From NCBI GenBank assembly GCA_013112585.1, contig JABFGH010000022.1, positions 1-64,000 on the forward strand: a DNA stretch of 64,000 nucleotides. Direction: 5' to 3'. Shown piece by piece: positions 16,157-25,393 of the stretch (positions within the stretch are counted from its first letter, which is position 1; every line of letters begins with the position of its first letter). Under the pieces are notes generated by a model. The model was not told the DNA's origin, ran no database searches, and saw nothing but the letters and a program-made list of their open reading frames with translations. The stretch comes from Ignavibacteriota bacterium (GTDB taxonomy: Bacteria > Bacteroidota > Ignavibacteria > Ignavibacteriales > Melioribacteraceae). The translations under genes and the position numbers were made by a program.

Positions 16157-16536
16157 TCTCTTAAATTTTTAATTCTTAAAATCCATTTATTGGTAAAATC
16201 TTTTGTGCATAGCTTATTAAAATCCTGTTTGTAATTATCGTAACGGGCATTGAGATTAAATGTTGTAATTTTATCAAGCCATTCCTCTTGTTCATTGGTC
16301 ATACCTACACCAATCTTTGTTGCAAGTCTCAACAGATCATGAGTGAAGATAGCGTGCTGCTCTAATCTTTTAACATAGAGAGCTTTCAAGGTTTTTTCAA
16401 TTACTAAATGACCGATAAAAAGAGCCCAGCTATAATCTTTTGAATCAAGCAAATTGCACATTGTGGTATAATTTTGTTCGGCAGAATCTAACCAGTTTTT
16501 TACTATGTCATCTATATTTTCAGGTTTCTTATTCAT
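16135..16536 (-). CDS. HEPN domain protein (putative toxin of HEPN-MNT pair)
   Basis: 133 residues, all-helical, of the PF05168 HEPN type. Recognisable features are WLDSAEQNY near the N-terminus, the LVIEKTLKALYV helix (about 44-55) and FTHDLLRLA (about 64-72). The canonical RNase motif R-x4-6-H is not evident: the nearest pattern is RLEQH (x3), with a second histidine at FTH. It may therefore be a non-cleaving HEPN, or one using a variant site. It is directly upstream of, and overlapping, the MNT gene. The gene follows an AT-rich leader of about 170 bp. Confidence 0.78.
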   Translation of the reverse strand: MNKKPENIDDIVKNWLDSAEQNYTTMCNLLDSKDYSWALFIGHLVIEKTLKALYVKRLEQHAIFTHDLLRLATKIGVGMTNEQEEWLDKITTFNLNARYDNYKQDFNKLCTKDFTNKWILRIKNLREWLINQL

Positions 16537-16706
16537 TTGAATTAATAATACTAAATTCTAACTAAATTTAATACAGTTGAAGTATAGAATTGATTAAAGG
16601 ACTAATACCAGTCTGCTATGACAAAAATTGCATAAAAATATTGCACACTTTTTTTCGTAAATTAAAACTAAAGATAATTGGACTTGCAAAATAATTGCTG
16701 ATACAA

Positions 16707-17192
16707 TTATGGTACATCACGTTTCCCCAACTCTGCCTTAACCTCCATCTTCGCAGCAATCATATCACTATGATCCATTTTTAAGTTGCCGGCAATTTTG
16801 CGCATAAATTGCGCTTCGTAGGCATCAAGATTCTTATCTATCAAAACTAACCGCCAAAGGTATTTCATTACCATGAACTTTTCATTCTTGTTAAAGTTGT
16901 TATTTATTATATCGGTGTATTCATACAGCGAAACACTTTTATCACGTTTTTCTTCTGATAGCTGCATCAAGTAATTTACACTATCATTCGTTAGGTCGAA
17001 CAGATTTTTCATCACTTTAATTATTTTAGCCCTTTCAATATCCAGAAACTCATCATCGGCTTTGGCAGCTTCAATAAACAAAGCACAAGTTGCTATCTGA
17101 AGTTTCGTAGGTTTATTTTTGCTTTCACTTGAAACTTCTTTTTCTATTTCAACTTCATTTTGACTAAGTATATCTTTCAAAAATTTTATCAT
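16707..17192 (-). CDS. TerB-like protein
   Basis: 161 residues. The core (about 30-150) has the helical TerB pattern: KLQIATCALFIEAAKADDEF, the acidic loop DIERAKI, and later LVLIDKNLDAYEAQFMRKIA. The two short acidic loops (ADDEF and DKNLD) are where TerB proteins bind metal. Tellurite-resistance TerB domains are mostly found in stress and phage-resistance contexts. The function of this solo form is unknown. It lies 17 bp downstream of malQ on the same strand. A decayed copy of its 3' end lies at 15725-15815. Confidence 0.78.
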   Translation of the reverse strand: MIKFLKDILSQNEVEIEKEVSSESKNKPTKLQIATCALFIEAAKADDEFLDIERAKIIKVMKNLFDLTNDSVNYLMQLSEEKRDKSVSLYEYTDIINNNFNKNEKFMVMKYLWRLVLIDKNLDAYEAQFMRKIAGNLKMDHSDMIAAKMEVKAELGKRDVP

Positions 17193-17209
17193 CTGATTTC
17201 CTATATCAT

Positions 17210-18742
17210 TTATTCAACATCAATTTTTTCGTATTCATCATCTTTAATTCCGGTACGCTCGTAAATATCTACGAGTGTTAAATATTTCTGCTCAAGTTCT
17301 TCATTTATTTGATCCAAAGTAAATCTCCATCCCCAATTGCCGCCAAGCTTACCGGGAAAATTCATACGTGCTTCACCGCCTAAGTTTAATACATCCTGCA
17401 TGGGAATAACGACAGTATTGGCAACGGATGCATAAACCGTTTTTATAAGAGCATCACACATATCTTCGCCAAAGTAATTTAAGTACATTTGTGCCCAGTT
17501 ATAAATCTCCGGTTCGTTTTCTTTCGCCTTATCAAAAAATCCTTTTGTTGTATCATTATCATGCGAGCCGGTATGAACAATACAATTTGGAATATGGTTG
17601 TGCGGAAGAAATTTTTTATCACCATCCGGACCAAAAGCAAACTGCATAATCTTTATTCCAGGAAACTCAAATTCATCTCTTAGGTCAGCAACAGATTGAG
17701 TAATAACACCAAGGTCTTCGGCAATGATTGGGAGTTTTCCGAAATGTTTTTTTATACTTTCGAAAAACTTTTTCCCGGGAGCTTTAATCCATTTACCATT
17801 AATAGCGGTTTCAGCATCGCCCGGTATTTCCCAATATGCATCAAAGCCCCTAAAATGATCAACGCGAACTATGTCAACCATTGCAAATAAATTTTCAAAT
17901 CGGCGCCGCCACCAGGCAAAATCATTTTTTTCCATTTCATCCCAGCGATAAAGAGGATTGCCCCATAGCTGCCCTGTCTCGCTAAAGTAATCCGGCGGAA
18001 CTCCGGCAACGGTTTCTAACTTCCCGGTTTCATCAACCGAAAATAATTCTTTATTTGCCCAGCAATCGGAACTATCGTATGCGATAAAAATTGGCAGGTC
18101 ACCGATTATTTTTATTCCTTTATCGTTAGCGTAAGTTTTTAAATTCATCCATTGCTCATTAAATAAAAACTGTATAAATTTTTGATACTGGATCTCATCT
18201 GCCAGTTTATCTGTCCATTTTTCAATTGCACCGGTTTTCCTAAGCGCAATATCTTCTTTCCACTCTGTCCACTGCACACCGCCGTGATGCGCCTTAGCCG
18301 CCATAAATAGCGAGTAATCATCAAGCCATGATTTATTGTTTTCGCAAAATTCATTATAGCTTTTGCCAAGCTCAACACTATTATTTTTGAAATTACTATA
18401 TGCTTGTTTCAAAAGCTTAGTTTTATAAGTGATTGTTTCACCATAATCAATATTTGTCTGATCGAAAAACGGAACATCTTTCAAATCAATTTCACTTAAA
18501 AGATTTTTTTCAAGTAGTAAATCGGGGCTTATTAACAGAGGATTACCTGCAAATGCAGAGAAACACTGATAAGGAGAATCACCATAACCGGTTGGACCTA
18601 ATGGAAATATTTGCCAAAGAGATTGACCTGAATTTTTTAAGAAATCGATGAATTTATAGGCGTTTTTTCCAAGGTCGCCAATTCCATATTTTCCTGGTAG
18701 TGAAGTAGGATGAAGAAGTATGCCGGCAGTTCGAGTATTCAT
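17210..18742 (-). CDS. malQ: 4-alpha-glucanotransferase (amylomaltase, GH77)
   Basis: 510 residues, the normal length of bacterial MalQ. The N-terminus GILLHPTSLPGKYGIGDLG is the classic GH77 start. Catalytic blocks are present: VRVDHFRGFDAYWEIP with the nucleophile aspartate, IIAEDLGVIT with the acid/base glutamate, and HTGSHDNDTTKGFF with the third carboxylate. It transfers glucan segments between alpha-1,4 chains in glycogen or maltodextrin metabolism in the cytoplasm. It is the first gene of a minus-strand unit that continues into terB. Confidence 0.95.
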   Translation of the reverse strand: MNTRTAGILLHPTSLPGKYGIGDLGKNAYKFIDFLKNSGQSLWQIFPLGPTGYGDSPYQCFSAFAGNPLLISPDLLLEKNLLSEIDLKDVPFFDQTNIDYGETITYKTKLLKQAYSNFKNNSVELGKSYNEFCENNKSWLDDYSLFMAAKAHHGGVQWTEWKEDIALRKTGAIEKWTDKLADEIQYQKFIQFLFNEQWMNLKTYANDKGIKIIGDLPIFIAYDSSDCWANKELFSVDETGKLETVAGVPPDYFSETGQLWGNPLYRWDEMEKNDFAWWRRRFENLFAMVDIVRVDHFRGFDAYWEIPGDAETAINGKWIKAPGKKFFESIKKHFGKLPIIAEDLGVITQSVADLRDEFEFPGIKIMQFAFGPDGDKKFLPHNHIPNCIVHTGSHDNDTTKGFFDKAKENEPEIYNWAQMYLNYFGEDMCDALIKTVYASVANTVVIPMQDVLNLGGEARMNFPGKLGGNWGWRFTLDQINEELEQKYLTLVDIYERTGIKDDEYEKIDVE

Positions 18743-19040
18743 TATTTTTTTTCCTAATTTTTATTACAAAATCGCACAAATGAATTTAAATAAAAAATGA
18801 AACTTTCTTATCAAAATAATTAATTATATCTTCCATTTCATAAAAATGTTAACTGATAGTTTTATAAAAAATAATTTTATTCAGGATATTGCTTAAGAGA
18901 AAATTTACAACACCCTGAAAGAAAGATAAAAATTAACAAAACAGCCATTTTTAACTAAAAATGAAGTTTTTATAAACTTTAGAAGATGGATGTCTTTGTT
19001 TTTCGACTTATACTCGAAAGCAGAAAAAAAGGAGAATTGA
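18743..19040. other. Divergent promoter region between malQ and nrdJ
   Basis: 298 bp of AT-rich DNA between two divergent genes. It must hold both promoters. I see no clear hairpin, riboswitch-like fold, tRNA or open frame; in particular I could not make out a convincing cobalamin-riboswitch box ahead of the B12-dependent reductase. The sequence AAAAAAAGGAGAATTG gives nrdJ a good ribosome site. Confidence 0.5.
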
Positions 19041-22000
19041 ATGAAAATTAGCAGACTGTTTACTGCCGCCGGAGCTGATGCATGCTCGTCAATTGAGTTT
19101 GTAAAGCGCGCCTCAGAAATTAAAAATCCCGATGGCTCATTAGTTTTTAGAATGGATAATGTCGTTGTTCCAAAACATTGGTCGCAAGTGGCTACTGACG
19201 TTTTGGCACAAAAATATTTCCGTAAAGCGGGTGTACCAAAATATCTAAAAAAATTAAATGAAGAAGGAATACCGGAATGGCTTCAGCCTTCTGTTGAGGA
19301 TAGAGAGAAATTAGATAGCCTGCCCGAAAAAGAACGTTACAGTTCGGAATTAGATTCGAGACAAGTTTTTCATCGGTTAGCCGGAACTTGGACTTACTGG
19401 GGATGGAAAGGAAAATATTTTGACAGTGAAGAAGATGCACGCACTTTTTATGATGAATTAGTTTACATGCTTGCAAATCAATACTGCGCACCAAATAGCC
19501 CGCAGTGGTTTAACACCGGTTTAAATTGGGCTTATGGAATTAATAGTCCCGCTCAAGGTCATTATTATGTTGATTTTGAAACCGGTAAGCTAACTGTATC
19601 GGAAGATGCTTACACGCATCCTCAGCCTCATGCGTGCTTCATTCAATCTGTTAATGATGATTTAGTAAACAAGAATGGTATAATGGATTTATGGATTCGA
19701 GAAGCCAGGCTGTTTAAGTATGGTTCCGGTACGGGATCAAATTTTTCAGATATACGCGGTTCAGATGAGCCTTTAAGCGGCGGGGGTAAATCTTCAGGGC
19801 TAATGTCCTTCTTAAAAATTGGTGATAGATCTGCCGGAGCAATAAAATCGGGCGGAACTACAAGACGTGCAGCTAAAATGGTTACACTTGATATTGATCA
19901 TCCCGATATTGAAGAATATATAAATTGGAAAGTAACAGAAGAACAAAAAGTAGCTGCCTTAGTTACAGGGTCACAATTATGTAATCTTCACCTTAACCGT
20001 ATAATGAAAGCATGCTATGCGGAGCATCCGGAAAATGATAGGTTCAATAGAAGTACAAATTTAAAACTTAAAAAATCCGTTGCAGAAGCTAAACAATTAC
20101 GCATTCCTGAAAATTTAATTGAAAGAGTAATCCAATTAGCTAAGCAGGGGTTCAAGTCTATTGAATTTCCGGAATATAATACAGACTGGAACTCGGAAGC
20201 CTACGCAAGTGTGTCGGGTCAAAACTCCAACAACTCTGTCCGTGTAACAAATGATTTTATGGAAGCGGTTCTTAAAGATTCCGATTGGGGATTGATTTGG
20301 AGAATTGAAAAAAACAAAGCTCGTAAGGAAGGCAGAGTTCCTGTACCAAACAAAACAATAAGAGCAGCAGAACTTTGGGAAGATATTGCAAATGCAGCCT
20401 GGGCTTGTGCTGATCCCGGCATTCAGTATCACAGTACAATCAATGAATGGCATACCTGTATTGAAGATGGTGAGATTAGAGCATCCAACCCATGCAGTGA
20501 ATATATGTTCCTTGATGATACTGCGTGCAATCTTGCTTCTCTTAATCTCGTTAAATATTATAATGATGAAACCGGTGTATTTAATGTTGAAGCATTCAGA
20601 CATGCGACTAAAATTTGGACAATAGTATTAGAGATAAGCGTATTGATGGCACAGTATCCGAGTGAAGATATTGCCCAAAACAGTTATGATTACAGAACCC
20701 TGGGACTCGGTTATGCAAACCTGGGTTCGCTATTGATGAGGCAGGGTATAGCATACGACAGCAAAGAAGCAACGGCAATAGCAGGGGCTGTTACCGCAAT
20801 TATGCATTTGCGTGCCTACGCAACATCAGCCGAAATGGCAAAAGAACTTGGTGCATTTCCGCATTACGAAAAAAATAAAGACAGTATGCTTAAGGTAATT
20901 CGTAATCACCGCAGAGCATCTTACAGCGCACCTTATGAAGAATACGAAGGCTTATCAATTTACCCCGTGGGAATAAATAAAAAATTCTGTCCATCCTATT
21001 TACTTAAAGCCGCGCATGAAGATGCTGACAACGCATTAGAGCTCGGTACAAAATATGGTTTCCGTAATGCACAGGTTACCGTGCTTGCACCAACCGGCAC
21101 AATTGGCTTAGTAATGGATTGCGATACAACAGGAATTGAACCTGACTTTGCTTTAGTCAAATTTAAAAAATTAGCCGGGGGCGGTTACTTTAAAATAATT
21201 AATCAATCTGTTCCGCCATCATTAAAAAAACTTGGCTACAATGATGAACAGATTAATGATATCATCCGCTATGCAAAAGGCTCCGGTACGTTAACCGGCT
21301 GTCCGCATATTAATCGTGAATCACTAAAAACAAAAGGCTTTACAGATGAAGTACTAAACAGTATTGAAAAAGTATTACCGAAAGTTTTCGACTTAAATTT
21401 TGCATTCAACAAATTTACACTTGGCGAAAAATTCTGTGAAGAGACTTTAGGATTTACCGATGAAGTGCTGGAAGATTTCAACTTTGATATGCTTGCCGCT
21501 CTTGGATTCAGCAAAGATGAAGTTGCCGTTGCTAACGATTACGTTTGCGGAACTATGACAATCGAAGGTGCTCCATTCCTTAAACATGAACATTATCCTG
21601 TTTTTGACTGTGCAAATAAATGCGGTAAAAATGGTAAAAGATATATTGAGAGCGATGCTCACATTAATATGATGGCAGCTGCTCAGCCTTTTATATCCGG
21701 CGCAATTTCAAAAACAATAAACCTGCCTAACTCTGCAAAAATTGAAGACATTAAAAAAGCCTATATGCAGTCATGGAAATTAGGACTAAAAGCTAACGCA
21801 CTTTATAGAGACGGTTCAAAACTTTCTCAGCCTCTTAATTCTGTATCCAATGAAGATTATGAAGACATTATTGAAAAGAAAGATGAAAATGATATTATAA
21901 AAATCGCCGAAAAAATAATTCACAGATATATTGCGAAAAGGAGAAGGCTGCCAGATAGAAGAACCGGCTATACGCAGAAAGTAAAAATAAACGGACAATC

Positions 22001-22610
22001 AGTTTATATTAGAACCGGTGAATATGACAATGGTCAAGTAGGTGAAATATTTATTGATATGCATAAAGAAGGTGCCGCTTTCAGAAGCCTGCTCAACTGT
22101 TTTGCAATTTCAATATCACTCGGCTTGCAGCATGGAGTTCCGCTTGAAGAATTTGTTGATGCATTTGTGTTTACAAGGTTTGAACCGAGCGGAGTGGTTA
22201 CCGGTCATGATAAAATAAAAATGTCAACATCTGTTATCGATTATATATTTAGAGAGATGGCTGTTGCTTACCTTGGTAGAAATGATCTATCGCATGTAGA
22301 TACAACACAGGAAAACACATCGAGACCCCAGAAGAGTGTTAAACTGGTTGAACCCGACTATGAAAGTGAAGAATTAGTTAGCGAAAGGATGATTGAGTTA
22401 GATTCTAAAAAGCATAAAATAAAAACTCAATCAAACTCAAACGGAAACGGTGCAAAAAGGAAAGTTGACGAAAAACAGAAGCAGCTCCAAGAAGCCAGAT
22501 TTAGAGGCTACACCGGGGATATTTGTCCGGAGTGCCAAAGTATGACAATGGTACGGAATGGTACATGCCTTAAATGTACAACATGCGGTTCAACAACCGG
22601 ATGCAGTTAA
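19041..22610 (+). CDS. nrdJ: Adenosylcobalamin-dependent (class II) ribonucleotide reductase
   Basis: 1189 residues. It contains the RNR block [14 protein letters not shown], the redox cysteine in HACFIQSV, the [15 protein letters not shown] loop, and the NPCSEY motif with [12 protein letters not shown]. It ends in a zinc-ribbon-like tail ([20 protein letters not shown]) that serves as the redox-active C-terminus in the large B12-type enzymes. It reduces ribonucleotides to deoxyribonucleotides using coenzyme B12 and needs no oxygen, as expected for an anaerobe or facultative organism. The ribosome site AAAGGAGAA precedes the ATG. I see no intein: the length and domain order are those of the family. 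Confidence 0.95.
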   Translation: MKISRLFTAAGADACSSIEFVKRASEIKNPDGSLVFRMDNVVVPKHWSQVATDVLAQKYFRKAGVPKYLKKLNEEGIPEWLQPSVEDREKLDSLPEKERYSSELDSRQVFHRLAGTWTYWGWKGKYFDSEEDARTFYDELVYMLANQYCAPNSPQWFNTGLNWAYGINSPAQGHYYVDFETGKLTVSEDAYTHPQPHACFIQSVNDDLVNKNGIMDLWIREARLFKYGSGTGSNFSDIRGSDEPLSGGGKSSGLMSFLKIGDRSAGAIKSGGTTRRAAKMVTLDIDHPDIEEYINWKVTEEQKVAALVTGSQLCNLHLNRIMKACYAEHPENDRFNRSTNLKLKKSVAEAKQLRIPENLIERVIQLAKQGFKSIEFPEYNTDWNSEAYASVSGQNSNNSVRVTNDFMEAVLKDSDWGLIWRIEKNKARKEGRVPVPNKTIRAAELWEDIANAAWACADPGIQYHSTINEWHTCIEDGEIRASNPCSEYMFLDDTACNLASLNLVKYYNDETGVFNVEAFRHATKIWTIVLEISVLMAQYPSEDIAQNSYDYRTLGLGYANLGSLLMRQGIAYDSKEATAIAGAVTAIMHLRAYATSAEMAKELGAFPHYEKNKDSMLKVIRNHRRASYSAPYEEYEGLSIYPVGINKKFCPSYLLKAAHEDADNALELGTKYGFRNAQVTVLAPTGTIGLVMDCDTTGIEPDFALVKFKKLAGGGYFKIINQSVPPSLKKLGYNDEQINDIIRYAKGSGTLTGCPHINRESLKTKGFTDEVLNSIEKVLPKVFDLNFAFNKFTLGEKFCEETLGFTDEVLEDFNFDMLAALGFSKDEVAVANDYVCGTMTIEGAPFLKHEHYPVFDCANKCGKNGKRYIESDAHINMMAAAQPFISGAISKTINLPNSAKIEDIKKAYMQSWKLGLKANALYRDGSKLSQPLNSVSNEDYEDIIEKKDENDIIKIAEKIIHRYIAKRRRLPDRRTGYTQKVKINGQSVYIRTGEYDNGQVGEIFIDMHKEGAAFRSLLNCFAISISLGLQHGVPLEEFVDAFVFTRFEPSGVVTGHDKIKMSTSVIDYIFREMAVAYLGRNDLSHVDTTQENTSRPQKSVKLVEPDYESEELVSERMIELDSKKHKIKTQSNSNGNGAKRKVDEKQKQLQEARFRGYTGDICPECQSMTMVRNGTCLKCTTCGSTTGCS

Positions 22611-22636
22611 TTAAAGTATTGATTACATTATAATTT

Positions 22637-22662
22637 CGGGGGGCTTAGCAAAGCCCCTTTTT
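22637..22662 (+). terminator. Rho-independent terminator after nrdJ
   Basis: GGGGCTT-AGC-AAAGCCCC followed by TTTTTC forms a strong 7-bp stem 27 bp after the nrdJ stop. It separates nrdJ from the YggS unit. Confidence 0.85.
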
Positions 22663-22709
22663 CATTGACTTTTGATATCAAAAAAGATACATTCACAACC
22701 TTAATTAAA

Positions 22710-23402
22710 ATGGTTCAAGCTAATTTAGACATATTGGAAGAGAGGATTTACAGTAAGTGTAAGAGTTCAGGAAGAGATAGATCTGAAATTACACTGGTTG
22801 CAGTTTCAAAAACGCATCCGATAAGTTTAATAGAAGAAGCCGTTAATTGCGGAGTGATAGATTTTGGTGAGAACAAAGCTCAAGAATTCAAAAGTAAAAC
22901 TGAAGAGTTTAAGCAAGATGTAAATTGGCATTTCATCGGTCACCTTCAAACTAATAAAGTAAAATACGTTATAGATTCTGCTCATCTAATCCACTCCGTT
23001 GATTCATTAAAAATTGCTAAAGAAATTGAAAAGCGCGCGTCGAAGATTCATAAAATACAGAAAGTGCTTATCGAATTGAATACCTCAGGTGAGCATTCTA
23101 AAATGGGAATTAGAGATTACGCCGAAGCGAAGGAACTTGCAGTTTACTGCAGGAATTCTGACTCGCTTAATTTAACCGGACTAATGACGATGGCGCCTTA
23201 CACTGAGGAAGAAGAAATTTTACGAAATTGTTTTTCGGAATTAAGAAAAATAAAAAACAAAATGAATGATGAAGGATTTGCTTTAACAGAACTTTCAATG
23301 GGAATGACGAACGATTTTGAAATAGCAATAGAAGAAGGAGCAACTATTTTAAGAGTTGGCTCTGCAATTTTTGGTGAGAGAAATTATTCTAAACAAAATT
23401 AA
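22710..23402 (+). CDS. YggS/PROSC family PLP homeostasis protein
   Basis: 230 residues from ATG 22710. An in-frame TTG at 22665 sits three bases after the nrdJ terminator, so it is unlikely to be used; the ATG also matches the family start ([13 protein letters not shown]). The PLP lysine lies in [35 protein letters not shown] and [24 protein letters not shown]-type blocks are intact (the last at about residues 198-221). It is a fold-type III PLP-binding protein that buffers PLP. It leads a tight run with DivIVA and PNP. Confidence 0.88.
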   Translation: MVQANLDILEERIYSKCKSSGRDRSEITLVAVSKTHPISLIEEAVNCGVIDFGENKAQEFKSKTEEFKQDVNWHFIGHLQTNKVKYVIDSAHLIHSVDSLKIAKEIEKRASKIHKIQKVLIELNTSGEHSKMGIRDYAEAKELAVYCRNSDSLNLTGLMTMAPYTEEEEILRNCFSELRKIKNKMNDEGFALTELSMGMTNDFEIAIEEGATILRVGSAIFGERNYSKQN

Positions 23403-23408
23403 TTTAAG

Positions 23409-23942
23409 ATGAAATATTCTCCGTTAGATATAAAGAATCAAGAGTTTAACAAATCAGTAAGGGGTTATAATACTGATGAAGTACAAATATACCTGGAAAG
23501 TTTATCCGACTTTCTAGAAGAAATGTCTAACGAAAATGAAAAATTGCAAGTAGAGTTAGTAGAAACGAAAAAGCAGCTTGATGAGTATAAAAAAATTGAA
23601 AGAGAACTGCAGAGCACTCTGCTTAATGCTCAAGAGTCATCGAGTAAATCTGTTCAGACAACAAAAAAGCAAACTGAGTTGCTCTTAAAAGAATCAGAAC
23701 TTAAAGCTGCACAGATTGTTGAAAAGGCAAAAGAGGAAGCTAATTTTATTAGGAACTCGGTACTGAACTTAAAAGAAGAACGGATATTATTTATTGCAAA
23801 GCTGAAGGCTATGGTGGAATCACAAAAGAAAATTCTTAAAATGAACACCGGCGGCGATAAGAGTGACAGTAAGGAAAATGATAATAAAGATAAGCCCCAA
23901 AGTGGAATAGATGTTGACGACATACTGGATAAAATACTATGA
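23409..23942 (+). CDS. DivIVA domain protein
   Basis: 177 residues. The N-terminal YSPLDIKNQEFNKSVRGYN and DEVQIYLESLSDFLEEM form the DivIVA membrane-binding region and start of the coiled coil. The middle (about 30-135) is a charged coiled coil. The last ~35 residues are acidic and disordered. Such proteins bind curved membrane at poles and septa and organise growth or division. It starts six bases after the YggS stop, the yggS-divIVA order seen in other bacteria, and overlaps the PNP gene by ATGA. Confidence 0.85.
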   Translation: MKYSPLDIKNQEFNKSVRGYNTDEVQIYLESLSDFLEEMSNENEKLQVELVETKKQLDEYKKIERELQSTLLNAQESSSKSVQTTKKQTELLLKESELKAAQIVEKAKEEANFIRNSVLNLKEERILFIAKLKAMVESQKKILKMNTGGDKSDSKENDNKDKPQSGIDVDDILDKIL

Positions 23943-24760
23943 GTGAACTAAAAAAGAAGATTGAAGAGACATTAACCGAAATTAAAAAAGTAACAACTAA
24001 TAGCTATGAAGTAGGAATCATTTTAGGTACCGGTCTCGGCGGATTAGTAAGTGAAATTGAAATTGAACATGAGATCGACTATGATCAACTTCCGCATTTC
24101 CCAATTTCAACTGTCGAATCGCATCACGGAAAATTAATTTTCGGCAAGATTAACGGAAAGAATGTTGTAGCAATGCAGGGGCGTTTCCATTTTTACGAAG
24201 GCTACAGTATGCAGCAGATAACTTATCCGGTTAGAGTGATGAAATTTTTGGGTGTTCAGACATTGCTTGTATCCAATGCCTGCGGCGGAATGAACCCTAT
24301 TTACCGCAGGGGTGACGTGATGCTTATGCTTGATCATATAAATCTTATCGGCGATAACCCGCTTATAGGAAAAAATGAGGATGAACTTGGACCCAGATTT
24401 CCCGATATGAGTGAACCGTATGATCTCGGATTAATAAAACTTGCTGAAGAGGTTGCACTTGAAAATAAAATTCCGGTTCAAAAAGGAGTGTATGTTGCAG
24501 TTGCCGGACCCAATTTAGAAACACGAGCAGAGTACAGATTTTTAAGGAACATTGGTGCCGATGTTGTTGGTATGTCAACAATACCTGAAAACATTGTTGC
24601 AAACCACATGGGTATAAAAGTTCTTGGTATAAGCATAATAACAGATGAATGCTTTCCGGATTCGCTGCAGGCTGTTAATGTTCAAGAAATAATTGATACG
24701 GCTATGAAGGCAGAACCAAAAATGACATTGATAATGAAAGAGGTAATTAGAAAACTTTGA
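23939..24760 (+). CDS. Purine-nucleoside phosphorylase
   Basis: 273 residues of the trimeric PNP/MTAP superfamily. Seen are ILGTGLGGL, the phosphate-binding PISTVESHHG and the catalytic histidine in MQGRFHFYEGYS. VSNACGGMNP and VAGPNLETRAEYR are also present. In the base-binding loop it reads ISIITDECFPD, with aspartate where the mammalian enzyme has asparagine. This variant is usual in Bacteroidota PNPs and may broaden base use. It cleaves purine nucleosides with phosphate to base and ribose-1-phosphate. It overlaps DivIVA (ATGA) and the next gene (TTGA), so the three are one operon. Confidence 0.92.
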   Translation: MSELKKKIEETLTEIKKVTTNSYEVGIILGTGLGGLVSEIEIEHEIDYDQLPHFPISTVESHHGKLIFGKINGKNVVAMQGRFHFYEGYSMQQITYPVRVMKFLGVQTLLVSNACGGMNPIYRRGDVMLMLDHINLIGDNPLIGKNEDELGPRFPDMSEPYDLGLIKLAEEVALENKIPVQKGVYVAVAGPNLETRAEYRFLRNIGADVVGMSTIPENIVANHMGIKVLGISIITDECFPDSLQAVNVQEIIDTAMKAEPKMTLIMKEVIRKL

Positions 24761-25371
24761 AAAAAAACATTCTATATTACCTAACGCCTGTCCTTGCAGC
24801 CATTTTAATTTTTGCATCAAATTTTTTGAATACCGATATATTTAATATTGGGTTTCAAAATTTTACCGTATGGTTTGTTCTTTCGTTATTTACCTTTGCT
24901 TGCGGTTGGCTTATGGATCAAACATTCGGGTGGGTGAAGGGCGGCAAGTTGTTATTTGCTGTAATTGTTGTTGCCGCATTTTTTGGGATTGTTCTCGTTT
25001 CATTTTTTCGTGAGTATTTTGGACTCAATGATTTACTCTCCGAAACACTAATACTTTACACACTTAGAAATGTTACACTCGGTACAATGGGATTCTTCGG
25101 TATGGCTATTTCCCGTTTACTTATCTACGAAAAACAACTTGAAGCAAATAAAAAAATATTAGAAGATTATGAAGATAAAGTTCCGCTTGCAGAACGTGAA
25201 GCTGAAATAGTATTGAAGGAAGCAAAATTAAAAGCCGAAGAACTTCTTTTAGAAACGCAGAAAAAATGTAACGAGTTGATTGAGTCAAAAAATAAAATTG
25301 ATCGGCAGTTATCGGAACTGATAAAAACTGAAGAAGAATTACTTAAACAATACGAATCTAACGAAGAGTAA
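24757..25371 (+). CDS. Membrane protein with C-terminal coiled coil, unknown function
   Basis: 204 residues from a TTG start overlapping the PNP stop. Four hydrophobic helices occupy about residues 5-130. Residues about 135-204 are a cytoplasmic charged coiled coil (KLKAEELLLETQKKCNELIE and onward), a pattern also seen in DivIVA-associated membrane proteins. No enzyme motif is seen. Co-transcription with DivIVA suggests a cell-envelope or division role, as an inference only. Confidence 0.7.
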   Translation: MKKNILYYLTPVLAAILIFASNFLNTDIFNIGFQNFTVWFVLSLFTFACGWLMDQTFGWVKGGKLLFAVIVVAAFFGIVLVSFFREYFGLNDLLSETLILYTLRNVTLGTMGFFGMAISRLLIYEKQLEANKKILEDYEDKVPLAEREAEIVLKEAKLKAEELLLETQKKCNELIESKNKIDRQLSELIKTEEELLKQYESNEE

Positions 25372-25393
25372 TTGAAGGAATTATATTAAAGTT

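Noticed and set aside
18743-19040. Cobalamin riboswitch before nrdJ
   Set aside because: I could not find a convincing B12 box or the folded arms; a covariance model search would be needed to be sure.
19041-22610. Intein in nrdJ
   Set aside because: All reductase blocks follow in order with normal spacing; no splicing motifs are visible.
22665-22709. TTG start for the YggS gene
   Set aside because: It lies three bases after the nrdJ terminator and adds residues not found in the family; the ATG at 22710 fits better.
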